Source of the DNA: Glycocaulis albus
Lineage (GTDB): Bacteria > Pseudomonadota > Alphaproteobacteria > Caulobacterales > Maricaulaceae
Assembly: GCF_014639075.1 (NCBI RefSeq)
Contig: NZ_BMFS01000004.1
Span: 1-64,000 of the forward strand
DNA: 64,000 bases
Direction of reading: 5' to 3'
In this document: positions 1 through 9,015 of the stretch, piece after piece
Layout of the letters: each line of letters begins with the position of its first letter
Position numbering within the stretch: the first letter of the stretch is position 1
Made by a program: the position numbers and the translations under genes
Notes under the pieces: model-generated
Database searches by the model: none
What the model was told of the DNA's origin: nothing
The model's input: the letters and a program-made list of their open reading frames with translations, nothing else

Positions 1-2
1 GG

Positions 3-1403
3 CCGGCGGCGCCTGTTCAGCCGCGCCCGCGTCCGGCTGCGCCCGCGCCCCAGCCACGGGCAAGCGCGGCGCCCAAGCCCGCAGCAAAGCCCGCGCCGCG
101 TCCGTCAGTACAGGTCGGGCAGGAGCGCTCGGCCGAGTACTATGCGATCAAGACAACAATCTTCAACGCGCTGATCGACACCATCGATCTGAGCCAGCTG
201 GCCCGGCTCGATAACGCCACGGCAGCGGAGGAAATCCGCGACATCGTGACCGAGATCATCTCGATCAAGAACGTCGCGATGTCGATCGCCGAGCAGGAAA
301 GCCTCCTGCAGGATATCTGCAACGACGTGCTCGGCTATGGCCCGCTGGAGCCGCTTCTGGCGCGAGACGATATCGCCGACATCATGGTCAATGGTGCGGG
401 CGATGTGTTCATTGAGGTCAATGGCCGCGTCCAGAAGACCAATATCCGCTTTCGCGATAACGGCCAGCTGATGAATATCTGCCAGCGCATCGTGTCCCAG
501 GTGGGCCGCCGCGTGGATGAAAGCTCGCCGATCTGCGATGCGCGCCTTGCCGATGGTTCGCGCGTCAACGTCATCGCGCCGCCTCTGGCGCTCGACGGCC
601 CGACGCTGACGATCCGGAAGTTCAAGAAAGACAAGCTGACCATGCAGCACCTGGTCGATTTCGGATCGATCACGCCGGAAGGCGCCAAGGTGTTGCAGAT
701 TATCGGCGCGTCCCGCTGCAACGTGCTCATTTCCGGGGGTACGGGCTCGGGCAAGACAACGCTGCTGAACTGCCTGACCGGTTTTATCGGCGAAGATGAG
801 CGCGTCATCACCTGCGAGGACGCCGCCGAGCTGCAGCTCCAGCAGCCGCACGTAGTGCGTCTGGAAACCCGCCCGCCCAATCTGGAAGGCACAGGCCAGG
901 TCACCATGCGTGATCTGGTCAAGAACTGCCTTCGCATGCGCCCTGAACGCATCATCGTGGGCGAGGTGCGCGGCCCTGAAGCCTTCGACTTGCTGCAGGC
1001 GATGAACACCGGCCATGACGGCTCCATGGGCACGCTGCACGCGAACTCCCCGCGCGAGGGGCTGTCGCGGATCGAGTCCATGATCACGATGGGGGGGTAC
1101 AACCTGCCCACAAAGACCATCCGCGAAATGATTTCCGGCTCGATTGACGTTGTGGTGCAGGCTGCCCGTCTGCGCGACGGCACCCGCAAGATCACTCACA
1201 TCACCGAAGTGCTGGGCATGGAAGGCGATGTCATCGTCACGCAGGATCTCTTTGTCTACGAGATCACTGGAGAGGACGAGCACGGCAATATCACCGGCCG
1301 GCACGTATCGACCGGCATTGCCCGGCCGAAATTCTGGGACCGTGCCCGCTACTTTGGTCTCGAACGCGAACTGGCCGCCGCTCTCGACGCTTCGGAGGCC
1401 TGA
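3..1403 (+). CDS. cpaF: CpaF/TadA-type pilus assembly ATPase (N-terminus outside window)
   Basis: Secretion ATPase that powers Flp/Tad pilus assembly at the inner membrane. The reading frame is open to the left edge, so the first residues are missing. The visible N-terminus is a proline/alanine-rich linker, followed by the helical domain and the ATPase core. The Walker A motif GGTGSGKTT is encoded at about 735-761 and the Walker B/His-box region (RIIVGEVRG, then TGHDGSMGTLHANS) at about 950-1050, all typical of the GspE/VirB11 CpaF group. An internal GTG at 246 could be taken as a start, but family-like sequence continues upstream of it. tadB follows after 6 bp, consistent with the usual cpaF-tadB-tadC order. 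Confidence 0.93.
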   Translation, partial: PAAPVQPRPRPAAPAPQPRASAAPKPAAKPAPRPSVQVGQERSAEYYAIKTTIFNALIDTIDLSQLARLDNATAAEEIRDIVTEIISIKNVAMSIAEQESLLQDICNDVLGYGPLEPLLARDDIADIMVNGAGDVFIEVNGRVQKTNIRFRDNGQLMNICQRIVSQVGRRVDESSPICDARLADGSRVNVIAPPLALDGPTLTIRKFKKDKLTMQHLVDFGSITPEGAKVLQIIGASRCNVLISGGTGSGKTTLLNCLTGFIGEDERVITCEDAAELQLQQPHVVRLETRPPNLEGTGQVTMRDLVKNCLRMRPERIIVGEVRGPEAFDLLQAMNTGHDGSMGTLHANSPREGLSRIESMITMGGYNLPTKTIREMISGSIDVVVQAARLRDGTRKITHITEVLGMEGDVIVTQDLFVYEITGEDEHGNITGRHVSTGIARPKFWDRARYFGLERELAAALDASEA

Positions 1404-1409
1404 TGCGCC

Positions 1410-2396
1410 ATGGGTGACCTGTCCTTCATCATTGCTGCAATTGCCGCCTTCGTGGCCGTGGCGGGTGTAGGCCTTGCGTTCACCGGTGGTGGCAACAAGC
1501 GCCAGGCCCAGCGTGTGCAGGTCGCCGTTGGCGCACCTCTGCACGCCGGCAAGCGTCAGACCAGCGCTCTGGACCAGACCGCACAGAAAAAACGTCAGGT
1601 CCAGGAAACACTCAAGGAGCTGGAAGAGCGCCAGAAGGCGGCCCGCAAGCGCGCCTTCACATTGCGCGCGAAGCTGGAGCAGGCAGGCGTAAGCTGGACC
1701 CCGCAGCATTTCTGGATCGCGTCGGCCGTTATTGGCGTTGTGGCGGCCTTCGCCGTGTTTGCGGCCGGCATGAATGTGCTTATCACCCTGTCGGCGGGGT
1801 TTGTTGCCGGGCTGGGGTTGCCGCGCTGGGTCGTCGGCTTTCTGGTGGCTCGCCGTCAGAAGCAGTTCGTGAACAATTTTGCCGACGCTATCGACATTGT
1901 CGTACGCGGCGTGAAGTCGGGCCTGCCGCTGAACGAGTGCCTGAAGATCATCGCGCGTGAAAGCCCGGAGCCGGTCCGCACCGAGTTTGCCAAGCTCAAT
2001 GAAAACATCGCCGTAGGCGTTGATCTCGATGAAGGCATGCGGCGCATGACCCAGCGCATGCCGGTTTCTGAACTGAACTTCTTCGCCATTGTGCTGGTCA
2101 TTCAGGCAAAAACCGGCGGCAACCTGGCCGAGGCGCTCGGCAATCTTTCAGCCGTGCTGCGCGCCCGCAAGCTGATGGGCGAGAAGATCCAGGCCCTGTC
2201 CTCCGAAGCCAAGGCCTCGGCCATGATCATCGGCGCGTTGCCCCCGCTTGTGCTGTGCATCGTGATGGTTGTTGCCCCGGACTATATGGGCCTCATGTTC
2301 ACCCATCCGCTGGGGCAGCTCATGCTGCTCGGCGGGTTGATGTGGATGGGCATCGGCATCCTTGTCATGCGCGGCATGATCAACTTCAAGCACTAG
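1410..2396 (+). CDS. tadB: Tad pilus inner-membrane platform protein TadB
   Basis: Predicted GspF/T2SSF-family membrane protein that pairs with TadC as the platform for the CpaF ATPase. The 328-residue product begins with a membrane segment, has a basic Q/K/R-rich cytoplasmic stretch (about residues 45-90), two further hydrophobic segments, the conserved T2SSF region (residues about 150-265, with the LPLNECLKIIARE-type helix and EGMRRMTQRMP), and two C-terminal membrane helices. The ATG at 1410 has a GGAGG about 10 nt upstream inside the end of cpaF. It is the second gene of the pilus segment, 12 bp before tadC. Confidence 0.92.
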   Translation: MGDLSFIIAAIAAFVAVAGVGLAFTGGGNKRQAQRVQVAVGAPLHAGKRQTSALDQTAQKKRQVQETLKELEERQKAARKRAFTLRAKLEQAGVSWTPQHFWIASAVIGVVAAFAVFAAGMNVLITLSAGFVAGLGLPRWVVGFLVARRQKQFVNNFADAIDIVVRGVKSGLPLNECLKIIARESPEPVRTEFAKLNENIAVGVDLDEGMRRMTQRMPVSELNFFAIVLVIQAKTGGNLAEALGNLSAVLRARKLMGEKIQALSSEAKASAMIIGALPPLVLCIVMVVAPDYMGLMFTHPLGQLMLLGGLMWMGIGILVMRGMINFKH

Positions 2397-2408
2397 GGCC
2401 TCTACGCG

Positions 2409-3386
2409 ATGGTCACCCAGTTCGCCCAGTGGATCACGACCCCGGCCAATCTGTTCGGCCTGCTCGCCTTCTTTCTGGTGTTTGCCACGGTCATTACCGT
2501 GTCCGGTCCGGCCATGGGCGGCAACAAGCTGGACAAGCGGATAAAGTCGGTGGCCAACCGGCGCGAGGAGCTGCGCCGCAAATCACGCGAAGCGCTGGAG
2601 CTTGAGGCGCGTGGCGGAACCTTGCGCGGCAAGGACACGCGCTCCTTGTTCCGCAAAGTCGTGGAGAGCCTCAACCTTCAGACCCTGCTGGAAGACCCCA
2701 ATCTGAAGAGCAAGCTGATACAGGCGGGCATGCGCGGGCAGGGGCCGGTCTTTGTCTTCTACTTTGCCCGCCTGATCGCGCCGATTGCGCTCTTTGGCCT
2801 GTCGCTGGCCTATCTGTTCCTGCTCAACGATTTCGGCCTGCCGACCATCCAGCGCCTCGCCATCGTCATGGGTATGACCCTGCTGGGCTATTATGCGCCG
2901 GGCATCTACCTCTCCAATGCTGCCCAGAAGCGGCGTGACTCCATCATGCGGGCGTTCCCGGATGCCCTCGACCTTCTGCTCATCTGTGTGGAAGCGGGCA
3001 TGTCCATCGAGGCTGCGTTCCAGAAGGTGGCCGCAGAAGTGGGCACCAGCTCCATCGAACTGGCCGAGGAATTGTCGCTGACAACAGCCGAGCTTGCTTA
3101 CCTGCAGGACCGGCGTCAGGCGTACGAAAACCTCGCAATGCGCACCAACCATCCTGGTGTGAAGGGCGTGGCAACGGCGCTGGTGCAGGCCGAACGCTAC
3201 GGCACGCCGCTGGGTCAGGCGCTACGTGTGATGGCCAAGGAAAACCGCGATATGCGCATGGCGTCAGCCGAGAAAAAGGCCGCCGCCCTGCCTGCCAAGC
3301 TGACCGTACCGATGATCGTGTTCTTCCTTCCGGTCCTGTTCGTCGTCATTCTCGGCCCGGCCATCATCTCCTTCCAGGAGATGTGA
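2409..3386 (+). CDS. tadC: Tad pilus inner-membrane platform protein TadC
   Basis: Second GspF-like platform protein of the Flp/Tad pilus machine. The 325-residue product has an N-terminal membrane helix, a charged cytoplasmic region rich in K/R/E (residues about 40-90), paired hydrophobic segments near 115-170, the T2SSF domain (FPDALDLLLICVEAGMSIEAAFQKVA region) and a C-terminal membrane hairpin ending near the stop. It closely parallels TadB in architecture, as expected for this pair. No good Shine-Dalgarno is visible, so translation may depend on coupling to tadB. It is the last pilus gene seen here; the next element is an unrelated riboswitch. Confidence 0.92.
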   Translation: MVTQFAQWITTPANLFGLLAFFLVFATVITVSGPAMGGNKLDKRIKSVANRREELRRKSREALELEARGGTLRGKDTRSLFRKVVESLNLQTLLEDPNLKSKLIQAGMRGQGPVFVFYFARLIAPIALFGLSLAYLFLLNDFGLPTIQRLAIVMGMTLLGYYAPGIYLSNAAQKRRDSIMRAFPDALDLLLICVEAGMSIEAAFQKVAAEVGTSSIELAEELSLTTAELAYLQDRRQAYENLAMRTNHPGVKGVATALVQAERYGTPLGQALRVMAKENRDMRMASAEKKAAALPAKLTVPMIVFFLPVLFVVILGPAIISFQEM

Positions 3387-3419
3387 GTGCGCTTGACGCA
3401 TCAGCAACATTGCGGCTAA

Positions 3420-3608
3420 CCCTGTTGCCGGTGGTGCTCCCGCGAGGGAGCTAAGAGGGAACACCGGTCAGGGGTTTTTCCCCAAGTCCGGGACTGTGCC
3501 CGCAACTGTAGGCGGCGAGCCTTGATGCCAGAAGCCACTGGGAGCGATCCCGGGAAGGCGGCATCGAACAAGGCGTTGACCCGCAAGTCAGGAGACCTGC
3601 CACCGCAG
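3420..3608 (+). promoter_or_regulatory. Cobalamin (B12) riboswitch aptamer
   Basis: The segment carries the conserved cobalamin-riboswitch blocks in order: a GCCGGTGGTGC-type P3 start, GAGGGAA with the following CACCGGT, the CCGGGACTGTGCCCGCAACTGTA core (B12 box region, about 3488-3512), GCCACTGGG and GGGAAGGCGG, and the 3' block GACCCGCAAGTCAGGAGACCTGCC (about 3578-3601). It lies immediately upstream of the btuF-C-D-B operon on the same strand, so adenosylcobalamin or a related corrinoid is expected to turn the uptake genes down. Confidence 0.93.
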
Positions 3609-3799
3609 TCGCTTGTGCAGGACCGGGTCCAGTCCTTCGGCACACGGATTTACTCCGTCATGGCGGCAAACATCCGGGCCATACGGCCTGCGCTTTGCGT
3701 TTCGCGTGTCTTCGCGAGGCGTGTGGCGCAGCAACCGTAAGCCCGAAACGTTTGTAGCGGGCCGGCTTGCCGTCCCGCAGGCGAGGCGGGGCGTTGGCC
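3609..3799 (+). promoter_or_regulatory. Long leader between B12 aptamer and btuF (expression platform)
   Basis: About 190 nt of untranslated leader separate the aptamer from the btuF ATG. It contains several short inverted repeats, including ACGGA/TCCGT near 3646-3660 and GGCCATACGGCC near 3676, and ends with a GC-rich stretch (CCCGCAGGCGAGGCGGGG) that could hide the weak btuF ribosome site. No U-tract terminator is visible, so control of translation start is more likely than transcription termination. This is inference from sequence only. Confidence 0.45.
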
Positions 3800-4636
3800 A
3801 TGCGCGTGCGTATATTGCTGATTGCGATCGTCGGTCTGCTGCTCACAAGTGCGGCTCAGGCCCAGCCGCAGCGCATCGTGTCGCTGGACTATTGCGCCGA
3901 CCAGTATGTCCTGGGGCTGGCTGACCGCAGCCAGATCGCTGCGCTTTCACCGGATGCAGACGCAGATTACTCGTCCCATGCCGCACTGGCAGAAGACCTC
4001 CCGCAGGCGCGTCCGCTTGCCGGGGAGATACTCGCGCACCGGCCCGATCTCGTTGTGCGCAGCTGGGGTGGGGACACGCGTATTCTGGCCCTGTTCGAGC
4101 GGCTCGGTATCCCGGTCCACCAGATCGGGTACATCTCCGACTTTGACGACATACGCCGCGAGACCCGCGCCGCCGCTGCCGCCTTCGCCCGCGAGGACCG
4201 GGCAGAAACGCTGCTGGCAGAGATGGACCGGGCATTGGACCGCGTAACGCCTCTGGCGGGCGTGGATGCGCTCTACGTGACGCCCGGCGGCGTAACGGCC
4301 GGGCAGGGCACCTTTGTCGATGCGCTCTTGCGGGCAGCAGGCCTGCGTAACACCGCCGGCGGGCTTTCCGGCTGGTCCAGCCTGCCACTGGAAGCCGTTG
4401 CCCTCCGCAGGCCCGATATCTTCGTCACCGGCTTTTCAAACAGTGCGACGGACCGGGTGGACCGCTGGAGCGCCAGCCGTCACCCGGTCATGCGCCGCGC
4501 CCTGAGCAGCCGTCCGGCCTTCACTCTCGATACCGGCGTGATCGCCTGCACCACATGGCTTGCCGGCCAGGAAGCCGCACGTCTCGGCGGCTTCGTGCAC
4601 CAGCAGTCCTTCAACATTACGGGAAACCAGCCATGA
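3800..4636 (+). CDS. btuF: Cobalamin ABC transporter periplasmic binding protein (BtuF-like)
   Basis: Predicted periplasmic corrinoid-binding protein delivering substrate to BtuCD. I start at the ATG at 3800, which gives a clean signal peptide (MRVRILLIAIVGLLLTSAAQA); an upstream TTG at 3767 would put a basic extension before it. The mature part shows the helical-backbone metal/corrinoid receptor pattern: RIVSLDYCADQYVLGL near the start, LPQARPLAGEILAHRPDLVV, and PGGVTAGQGTFVDALLRAAGLRN in the second lobe. Length is 278 residues, normal for the family. Its stop overlaps the btuC start by 4 bp. A siderophore-type ligand cannot be excluded from the protein alone, but the riboswitch points to B12. 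Confidence 0.88.
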   Translation: MRVRILLIAIVGLLLTSAAQAQPQRIVSLDYCADQYVLGLADRSQIAALSPDADADYSSHAALAEDLPQARPLAGEILAHRPDLVVRSWGGDTRILALFERLGIPVHQIGYISDFDDIRRETRAAAAAFAREDRAETLLAEMDRALDRVTPLAGVDALYVTPGGVTAGQGTFVDALLRAAGLRNTAGGLSGWSSLPLEAVALRRPDIFVTGFSNSATDRVDRWSASRHPVMRRALSSRPAFTLDTGVIACTTWLAGQEAARLGGFVHQQSFNITGNQP

Positions 4637-5616
4637 CGGCCCTCAAGCCCAATCTTGCGATGGCGGCGTGCGCCGCCCTTTCGCTGCTGGCTGCACTGGC
4701 TCCGGCCAATGGCTGGGCCGATCTGGTGTCGCTCTGGCAGCCTGGCGCAGACGGCGAACTGGCCCGGATACTGGTTCTGGAAATCCGCCTCCCGCGCATT
4801 CTCGCAGCCTTTGGTGTCGGCGCGGCGCTCGGCCTTGCCGGGGCGGCCCTTCAAGGGCTCTTGCGCAACCCGCTGGCCGATCCCGGCGTGCTGGGCGTCT
4901 CCGGGGCCTCCGCGCTGGGCGCCGTGATCGCGGTCTATTTCAATCTGGCGGCATTCAGCATCTGGGCCATGCCGGGTCTTGCGATCGCGATGGCGCTGGG
5001 CACAACCGTTTTGCTCTACACGCTGGGTGCCAGCTCGGTTTCCACCACGCGGCTGATCCTTGTCGGTGTAGGCCTGTCCAGCCTCGCAGGCGCGCTGATG
5101 GCGCTCCTGATGAACCTTGCGCCCAACCCGTTCTCGCTCTCCGACCTCGTCAACTGGCTTCTGGGTTCGGTTTCCAACCGGTCCTGGGCCGATATCGGCT
5201 TTGCCGCGCCATTCTGGCTGGCCGGTCTGGTGCTGGTGCTCCTGGCAGCGCCGGGATTGCGGGCGCTCAGCCTCGGTGAGGAGGCCGCGCTAGGGCTCGG
5301 GGCAGATGTTTCGCGTACCCGGTTGCTGGTCATCATCGGCAGCGCGCTTCTGACCGGAGCCAGCGTGGCAGTTGCCGGCATTATCGGATTTGTCGGCATT
5401 GTCGCGCCGCACGTGGTGCGGCCCTTCGTGCGCCATGACCCCGGCGATCTCCTGCTGCCTTCGGCCCTTCTGGCCGGAACGGTCCTGGTTCTGGCTGATA
5501 CGGCGGTGCGTGTGCTGCCCTTCGCAATGGAGATGAAACTCGGTGTGACAGCGGCACTGATAGGTGCGCCCGCCTTCGTCTGGATTGCGGCGCGGGCGCG
5601 GGGGATGGGCCAATGA
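4633..5616 (+). CDS. btuC: Cobalamin ABC transporter permease (BtuC/FecCD family)
   Basis: Multi-span inner-membrane permease of the FecCD type, forming the B12 channel with the BtuD ATPase. The ATG at 4633 overlaps the btuF stop (ATGA), giving 327 residues. Visible family features include RLPRILAAFGVGAALGLAGAALQGLLRNPLADPGVLGVSGA near residues 55-95, the GWLLGS-like NWLLGSVSNRSW segment, and the C-terminal GIIGFVGIVAPHVVRPFVRHDP region that contacts the ATPase. About ten hydrophobic segments can be seen. Its own stop overlaps btuD by 4 bp, so the three transporter genes are translationally coupled. Confidence 0.92.
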   Translation: MTALKPNLAMAACAALSLLAALAPANGWADLVSLWQPGADGELARILVLEIRLPRILAAFGVGAALGLAGAALQGLLRNPLADPGVLGVSGASALGAVIAVYFNLAAFSIWAMPGLAIAMALGTTVLLYTLGASSVSTTRLILVGVGLSSLAGALMALLMNLAPNPFSLSDLVNWLLGSVSNRSWADIGFAAPFWLAGLVLVLLAAPGLRALSLGEEAALGLGADVSRTRLLVIIGSALLTGASVAVAGIIGFVGIVAPHVVRPFVRHDPGDLLLPSALLAGTVLVLADTAVRVLPFAMEMKLGVTAALIGAPAFVWIAARARGMGQ

Positions 5617-6368
5617 GCGCGCGCCTCGACATCATCGCCGCCAGCGCGGGCCATGCGGACCATACCGTCCTGCATGATATCAATATTGCGGTTCAGCCCG
5701 GCGAGTTCGTCTGCCTTGTGGGACCCAATGGCGCGGGGAAGTCGACCCTCCTCAAACTTGCCGCCGGTATCCTGCCCGCCCGTGAGGGTGACGTGCATCT
5801 TGGCGGGCAGGATGTGTCTGCGATGTCCGCGCGCGAGCGTGCCCGGCATATGGCCTGGCTCGCGCAGGAGCGCAGCGCTGCCTGGGCAATGCGCGGCGTG
5901 GATATCGTCGCGTTGGGGCGGTTCGCCCATGAGGGGCGGCCCTATGAACGCCTGCCGCAAGCCGCGCGCGAACGCGTCAATGAAGCGATCACCCGATGCG
6001 GAGCTTCCACCTTCGCTCACCGGCCTGTCGACACGCTGTCGGGCGGCGAGAAGGCACGCATTCACCTCGCCCGAACGCTGGCGTCCGGCGCGCCGCTCCT
6101 CCTGCTGGACGAGCCGCTCAATGCCCTCGATCCGCGCCACCAGCTCGACGTGATGGCATTGCTGCAGGCCGAGGCCGGCAGAGGAACGGCTATCGTCCTT
6201 GCCCTGCACGATCTGGCCATGGCGCGCCGTCATGCAGCGCGTGTCATCGTTCTCGATCAGGGCCGGGTCGTGGCCGATGGCCCGCCGGCAACCGCCCTCA
6301 ATCCGATCATTCTTGCCGATGTGTTTGCCGTGCAGGCCGCCGCTGACGGCGGCTATGCACCGGCCTGA
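5613..6368 (+). CDS. btuD: Cobalamin ABC transporter ATP-binding protein (BtuD-like)
   Basis: ATPase subunit that drives B12 import. Walker A GPNGAGKST is at residues 37-45, the ABC signature LSGGEKARIHLA near residue 146, and the Walker B LLLLDEPLNALD about 20 residues later, followed by the H-loop (LALHDLAMARRHA). Length is 251 residues, normal for this family. It starts inside the btuC stop (ATGA) and is followed after 21 bp by the outer membrane receptor gene. Confidence 0.93.
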   Translation: MSARLDIIAASAGHADHTVLHDINIAVQPGEFVCLVGPNGAGKSTLLKLAAGILPAREGDVHLGGQDVSAMSARERARHMAWLAQERSAAWAMRGVDIVALGRFAHEGRPYERLPQAARERVNEAITRCGASTFAHRPVDTLSGGEKARIHLARTLASGAPLLLLDEPLNALDPRHQLDVMALLQAEAGRGTAIVLALHDLAMARRHAARVIVLDQGRVVADGPPATALNPIILADVFAVQAAADGGYAPA

Positions 6369-6389
6369 TTCCAATAAGGAGAAACGCTC

Positions 6390-8315
6390 ATGTTTTCAGT
6401 CAGTATTATTGCGCTTGGTGCTGCGCTTGCCGGCGAGACAGCCGAGATTTCAGACCTCGTGACTGTTACCGGCACGCGCGCGCCCGTCGCGGCGGAGCGC
6501 CTGCCGGTTCGCATCGACACGCTTTCCCGCGAGACCATCGAGGTCGAAGGATTGACCGACCTTGTCAGCGCGTTGTCGCGCTATCCCGGCATTTCGGCCG
6601 TGCAGTCCGGCGGCATCGGCGCGACCACCTCGGTCTTCACGCGGGGCACGAATGCCAAACACACGCTAGTGCTTTTTGATGGTATCCGGGTGAACGACGC
6701 CTCCACCCCCGCAGGCCAGTTCGATGCCGGGCAGGACGCGCTGGGCGATCTGGACCGCGTGGAGATCGCGCGCGGGCCGCTCTCCTCGCTCTACGGGTCG
6801 GATGCCATTGGCGGGGTCATCAACCTCATCCCGCGCAGGGGGGGAGACAGCGAGTTTGCACCGTATGTCGACCTGTCTGCGGGCTCTTTCAACTCTATCC
6901 GTCTGCTGGCGGGGGCATCAGGCACAACAGGAGCACTCGAATACGGGTTCAGCGCGGAGCGCTATCAGAGCGATGGCTTTAACGCGACGCCCGCCCGCAT
7001 GGCGCTGTCCGGAAATGAGCGTGATGGCGGGGAAATCACCACGGTAACTGCCACGGTGAGCTACGCCCTCGGCAACGGTTTCACCCTGTCGGGCCTGGCG
7101 CGTCATCGGGAGTCGGCTAGCGATTTTGATACCTTTTCCGGCGGGCCGGGCTTCTCACAGCGCGCTGATGATCGCGGTCTTGAAATTTCCCGCAACGACC
7201 AGACGCTGTGGCGTGCCGGTCTTGGCTGGGAAAGCGCGGACGAACGCCTGAAAAGCACGCTGCGCCTGGGCGACGTGCGCAATGACCGCGAAAGCCGCGA
7301 TGGCGGGGCGGTTACCGATGTCAATGCGGCGCGACGCAGCTTTGCCGAATGGCTCAATACCTGGCAGCCGCAAGGGTTTGACACATTACAGCCGGTTATA
7401 GCCTTCGGCCTCCATGCCGAACGCGACTCCATTGTCACCGACACGGCGTTCAATAACCCACTCTCGCGCGCAGAGAATAACACAGGAGCGTATCTGAACC
7501 TTCAGCTCCTCGCCGCGGATGCGCTCGACCTCTCCGCGTCCTTGCGCGTCGACGATTTTGATGGCTTCGGGACGCAGACGAACTGGGCGCTTGGGGCGGT
7601 GTGGAGCATACCGCAGACGCCGTTTCAGCTCGTCGCGCGCTACGCGACCGCCTTCAAGGCGCCAACCCTGTCAGAGCGCTTCGCCAGCTCTGCCTTCACC
7701 ACGCCAAACCCTGGCCTCGAGCCCGAGGAAGCCAAAACCTGGGAGGTTGGCGCCCGTGCCAGCTTTGAACTGGAGGATGGACGCAGTGCCAGCGTTTCGC
7801 TGAGCTATTTCGATACCGATATCGAGAACCTGATCGAGAACGTATTCGATTTCACCACCTTCACGGGCACTAACGAGAATGTTGGCCGGGCCCGGATTTC
7901 CGGCGTCGAGCTGGCCGGACGTCTGGATATCTCGTCAACACTTCAGCTGGATGCCGGCTATGCCTATGTCGAGGCCACCAACGCCGTGACGGATGCGCCG
8001 CTCCTGCGCCGTCCGCGGCATGCCTGGTCGGCAGGCCTGGTCTGGCAGCCGGTGGAGGCGCTATCGCTCAGCGCGCGCTATCACAACACGGGTGCGCGCC
8101 GCGATGTCACCTATGACGATGATGGCTTCTTTGTCAGCGGAAATGCGCCGGTGGCTGGCTATGAGCTGGTCAATATCTCAGGCCAGTGGCGGTTCAGTGA
8201 ACAGCTCAGCGCCTACGTCACCGTGACGAACGCATTTGATACGGTCTACGAACAGCCAGCCGCTTTCGCGGGTGCGCCGCGCATGGTCATGGCCGGGCTG
8301 AGAGTCAGTTACTAG
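6390..8315 (+). CDS. btuB: TonB-dependent outer membrane cobalamin receptor (BtuB-like)
   Basis: Outer membrane receptor that brings corrinoids into the periplasm for BtuF, powered by TonB. A good ribosome site (AAGGAG) lies 8 nt before the ATG. The product has a short signal peptide (about 16-20 residues), a TonB-box-like DLVTVTGTR, a plug domain (ETIEVEGLTDLVSALSRYPG to GPLSSLYGSDAIGGVINLI) and a beta-barrel ending in the usual terminal aromatic residue (RVSY). Length is 641 residues, close to E. coli BtuB. Being last in a riboswitch-led operon with btuFCD supports the B12 assignment over a siderophore receptor. Confidence 0.9.
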   Translation: MFSVSIIALGAALAGETAEISDLVTVTGTRAPVAAERLPVRIDTLSRETIEVEGLTDLVSALSRYPGISAVQSGGIGATTSVFTRGTNAKHTLVLFDGIRVNDASTPAGQFDAGQDALGDLDRVEIARGPLSSLYGSDAIGGVINLIPRRGGDSEFAPYVDLSAGSFNSIRLLAGASGTTGALEYGFSAERYQSDGFNATPARMALSGNERDGGEITTVTATVSYALGNGFTLSGLARHRESASDFDTFSGGPGFSQRADDRGLEISRNDQTLWRAGLGWESADERLKSTLRLGDVRNDRESRDGGAVTDVNAARRSFAEWLNTWQPQGFDTLQPVIAFGLHAERDSIVTDTAFNNPLSRAENNTGAYLNLQLLAADALDLSASLRVDDFDGFGTQTNWALGAVWSIPQTPFQLVARYATAFKAPTLSERFASSAFTTPNPGLEPEEAKTWEVGARASFELEDGRSASVSLSYFDTDIENLIENVFDFTTFTGTNENVGRARISGVELAGRLDISSTLQLDAGYAYVEATNAVTDAPLLRRPRHAWSAGLVWQPVEALSLSARYHNTGARRDVTYDDDGFFVSGNAPVAGYELVNISGQWRFSEQLSAYVTVTNAFDTVYEQPAAFAGAPRMVMAGLRVSY

Positions 8316-8323
8316 GACAGCCC

Positions 8324-8896
8324 CTAGCCGTCATAGGGACGCACGGAGCGTACCGCCATCGCATAGGCCGCGTCGGCCAGATCCGTTTCAACGCGCTGGA
8401 TCTCCATGCGTCCCTCCACCCATACCGGCTCCCAGAGCTGGCTGAAGCTGACCGGCTCTGCCGAGCGCAGATAAACGATCTGGTTTGGCGGCGGCGGCGG
8501 GTAGTGAATGCAGGCGCCGTGATACGGCAGGAACAGAAATTCGCGTGCCTGTCCGCGTTCGGCATAGTCCAGCGGCAGGATGTAGCCAGGCATGCGCACG
8601 ACCAGCCCGTCGAGCTCCTCAACGACATTGAACGTGCCCATTTGTTCGTCGCGGCGGGTCTGGAACTGGCTCATGAGCGTGGGCGGCGCGGTGCCTTCTT
8701 CCAGCGCGAGCAGCATTTCCAGCTCGCCCTCGGGCAACAGGTCGCGCCAGTTGAGAAGCTCCGCTTCGGCAGCGGGATCGACAAGCAGATCGCCTTCAAC
8801 ATCTGCGACCGGTTGCTCGCTTGCGCTGTCTCCGGCAGGCGAGCAGGCGGTGAGGGCCAGTAAGGCCATCAGGGTCAGCGGTATGATCTTGCGCAT
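8324..8896 (-). CDS. DUF3299 lipoprotein
   Basis: Small exported protein of unknown function. The ATG at 8896 gives a lipoprotein signal (MRKIIPLTLMALLALTAC, lipobox LTAC); longer open frame upstream lacks signal-like sequence. The mature region matches the DUF3299 pattern: GYILPLDY in the middle, then FLFLPYHGACIHYPPPPPNQIVYL near the C-terminal third. The mature N-terminus is acidic (E/D-rich). It converges on btuB with only 8 bp between stops, so it is not part of the B12 operon. Members often occur beside ABC exporters, but no such gene is adjacent here. Confidence 0.78.
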   Translation of the reverse strand: MRKIIPLTLMALLALTACSPAGDSASEQPVADVEGDLLVDPAAEAELLNWRDLLPEGELEMLLALEEGTAPPTLMSQFQTRRDEQMGTFNVVEELDGLVVRMPGYILPLDYAERGQAREFLFLPYHGACIHYPPPPPNQIVYLRSAEPVSFSQLWEPVWVEGRMEIQRVETDLADAAYAMAVRSVRPYDG

Positions 8897-9015
8897 AGGG
8901 TAATGCTCCGGAAGGAAGTCTCGCTGCGAGGTTAACAGGCCGCACACCCCGTTTTAACGGCCTTTGGCGCATAGTCGCTCCAGAACCGCAGAAAAAAGCG
9001 GCTGGAGGGTGTGAT

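Noticed and set aside
3660-3740. A 26-codon frame in the B12 riboswitch leader
   Set aside because: No ribosome site and no family resemblance; the start lies in a hairpin (ACGGA/TCCGT region). A leader peptide cannot be excluded but is not supported.
5016-6374. A 452-codon open frame antisense to btuC and btuD
   Set aside because: Opposite two ABC transporter genes with intact motifs; no start signal or domain.
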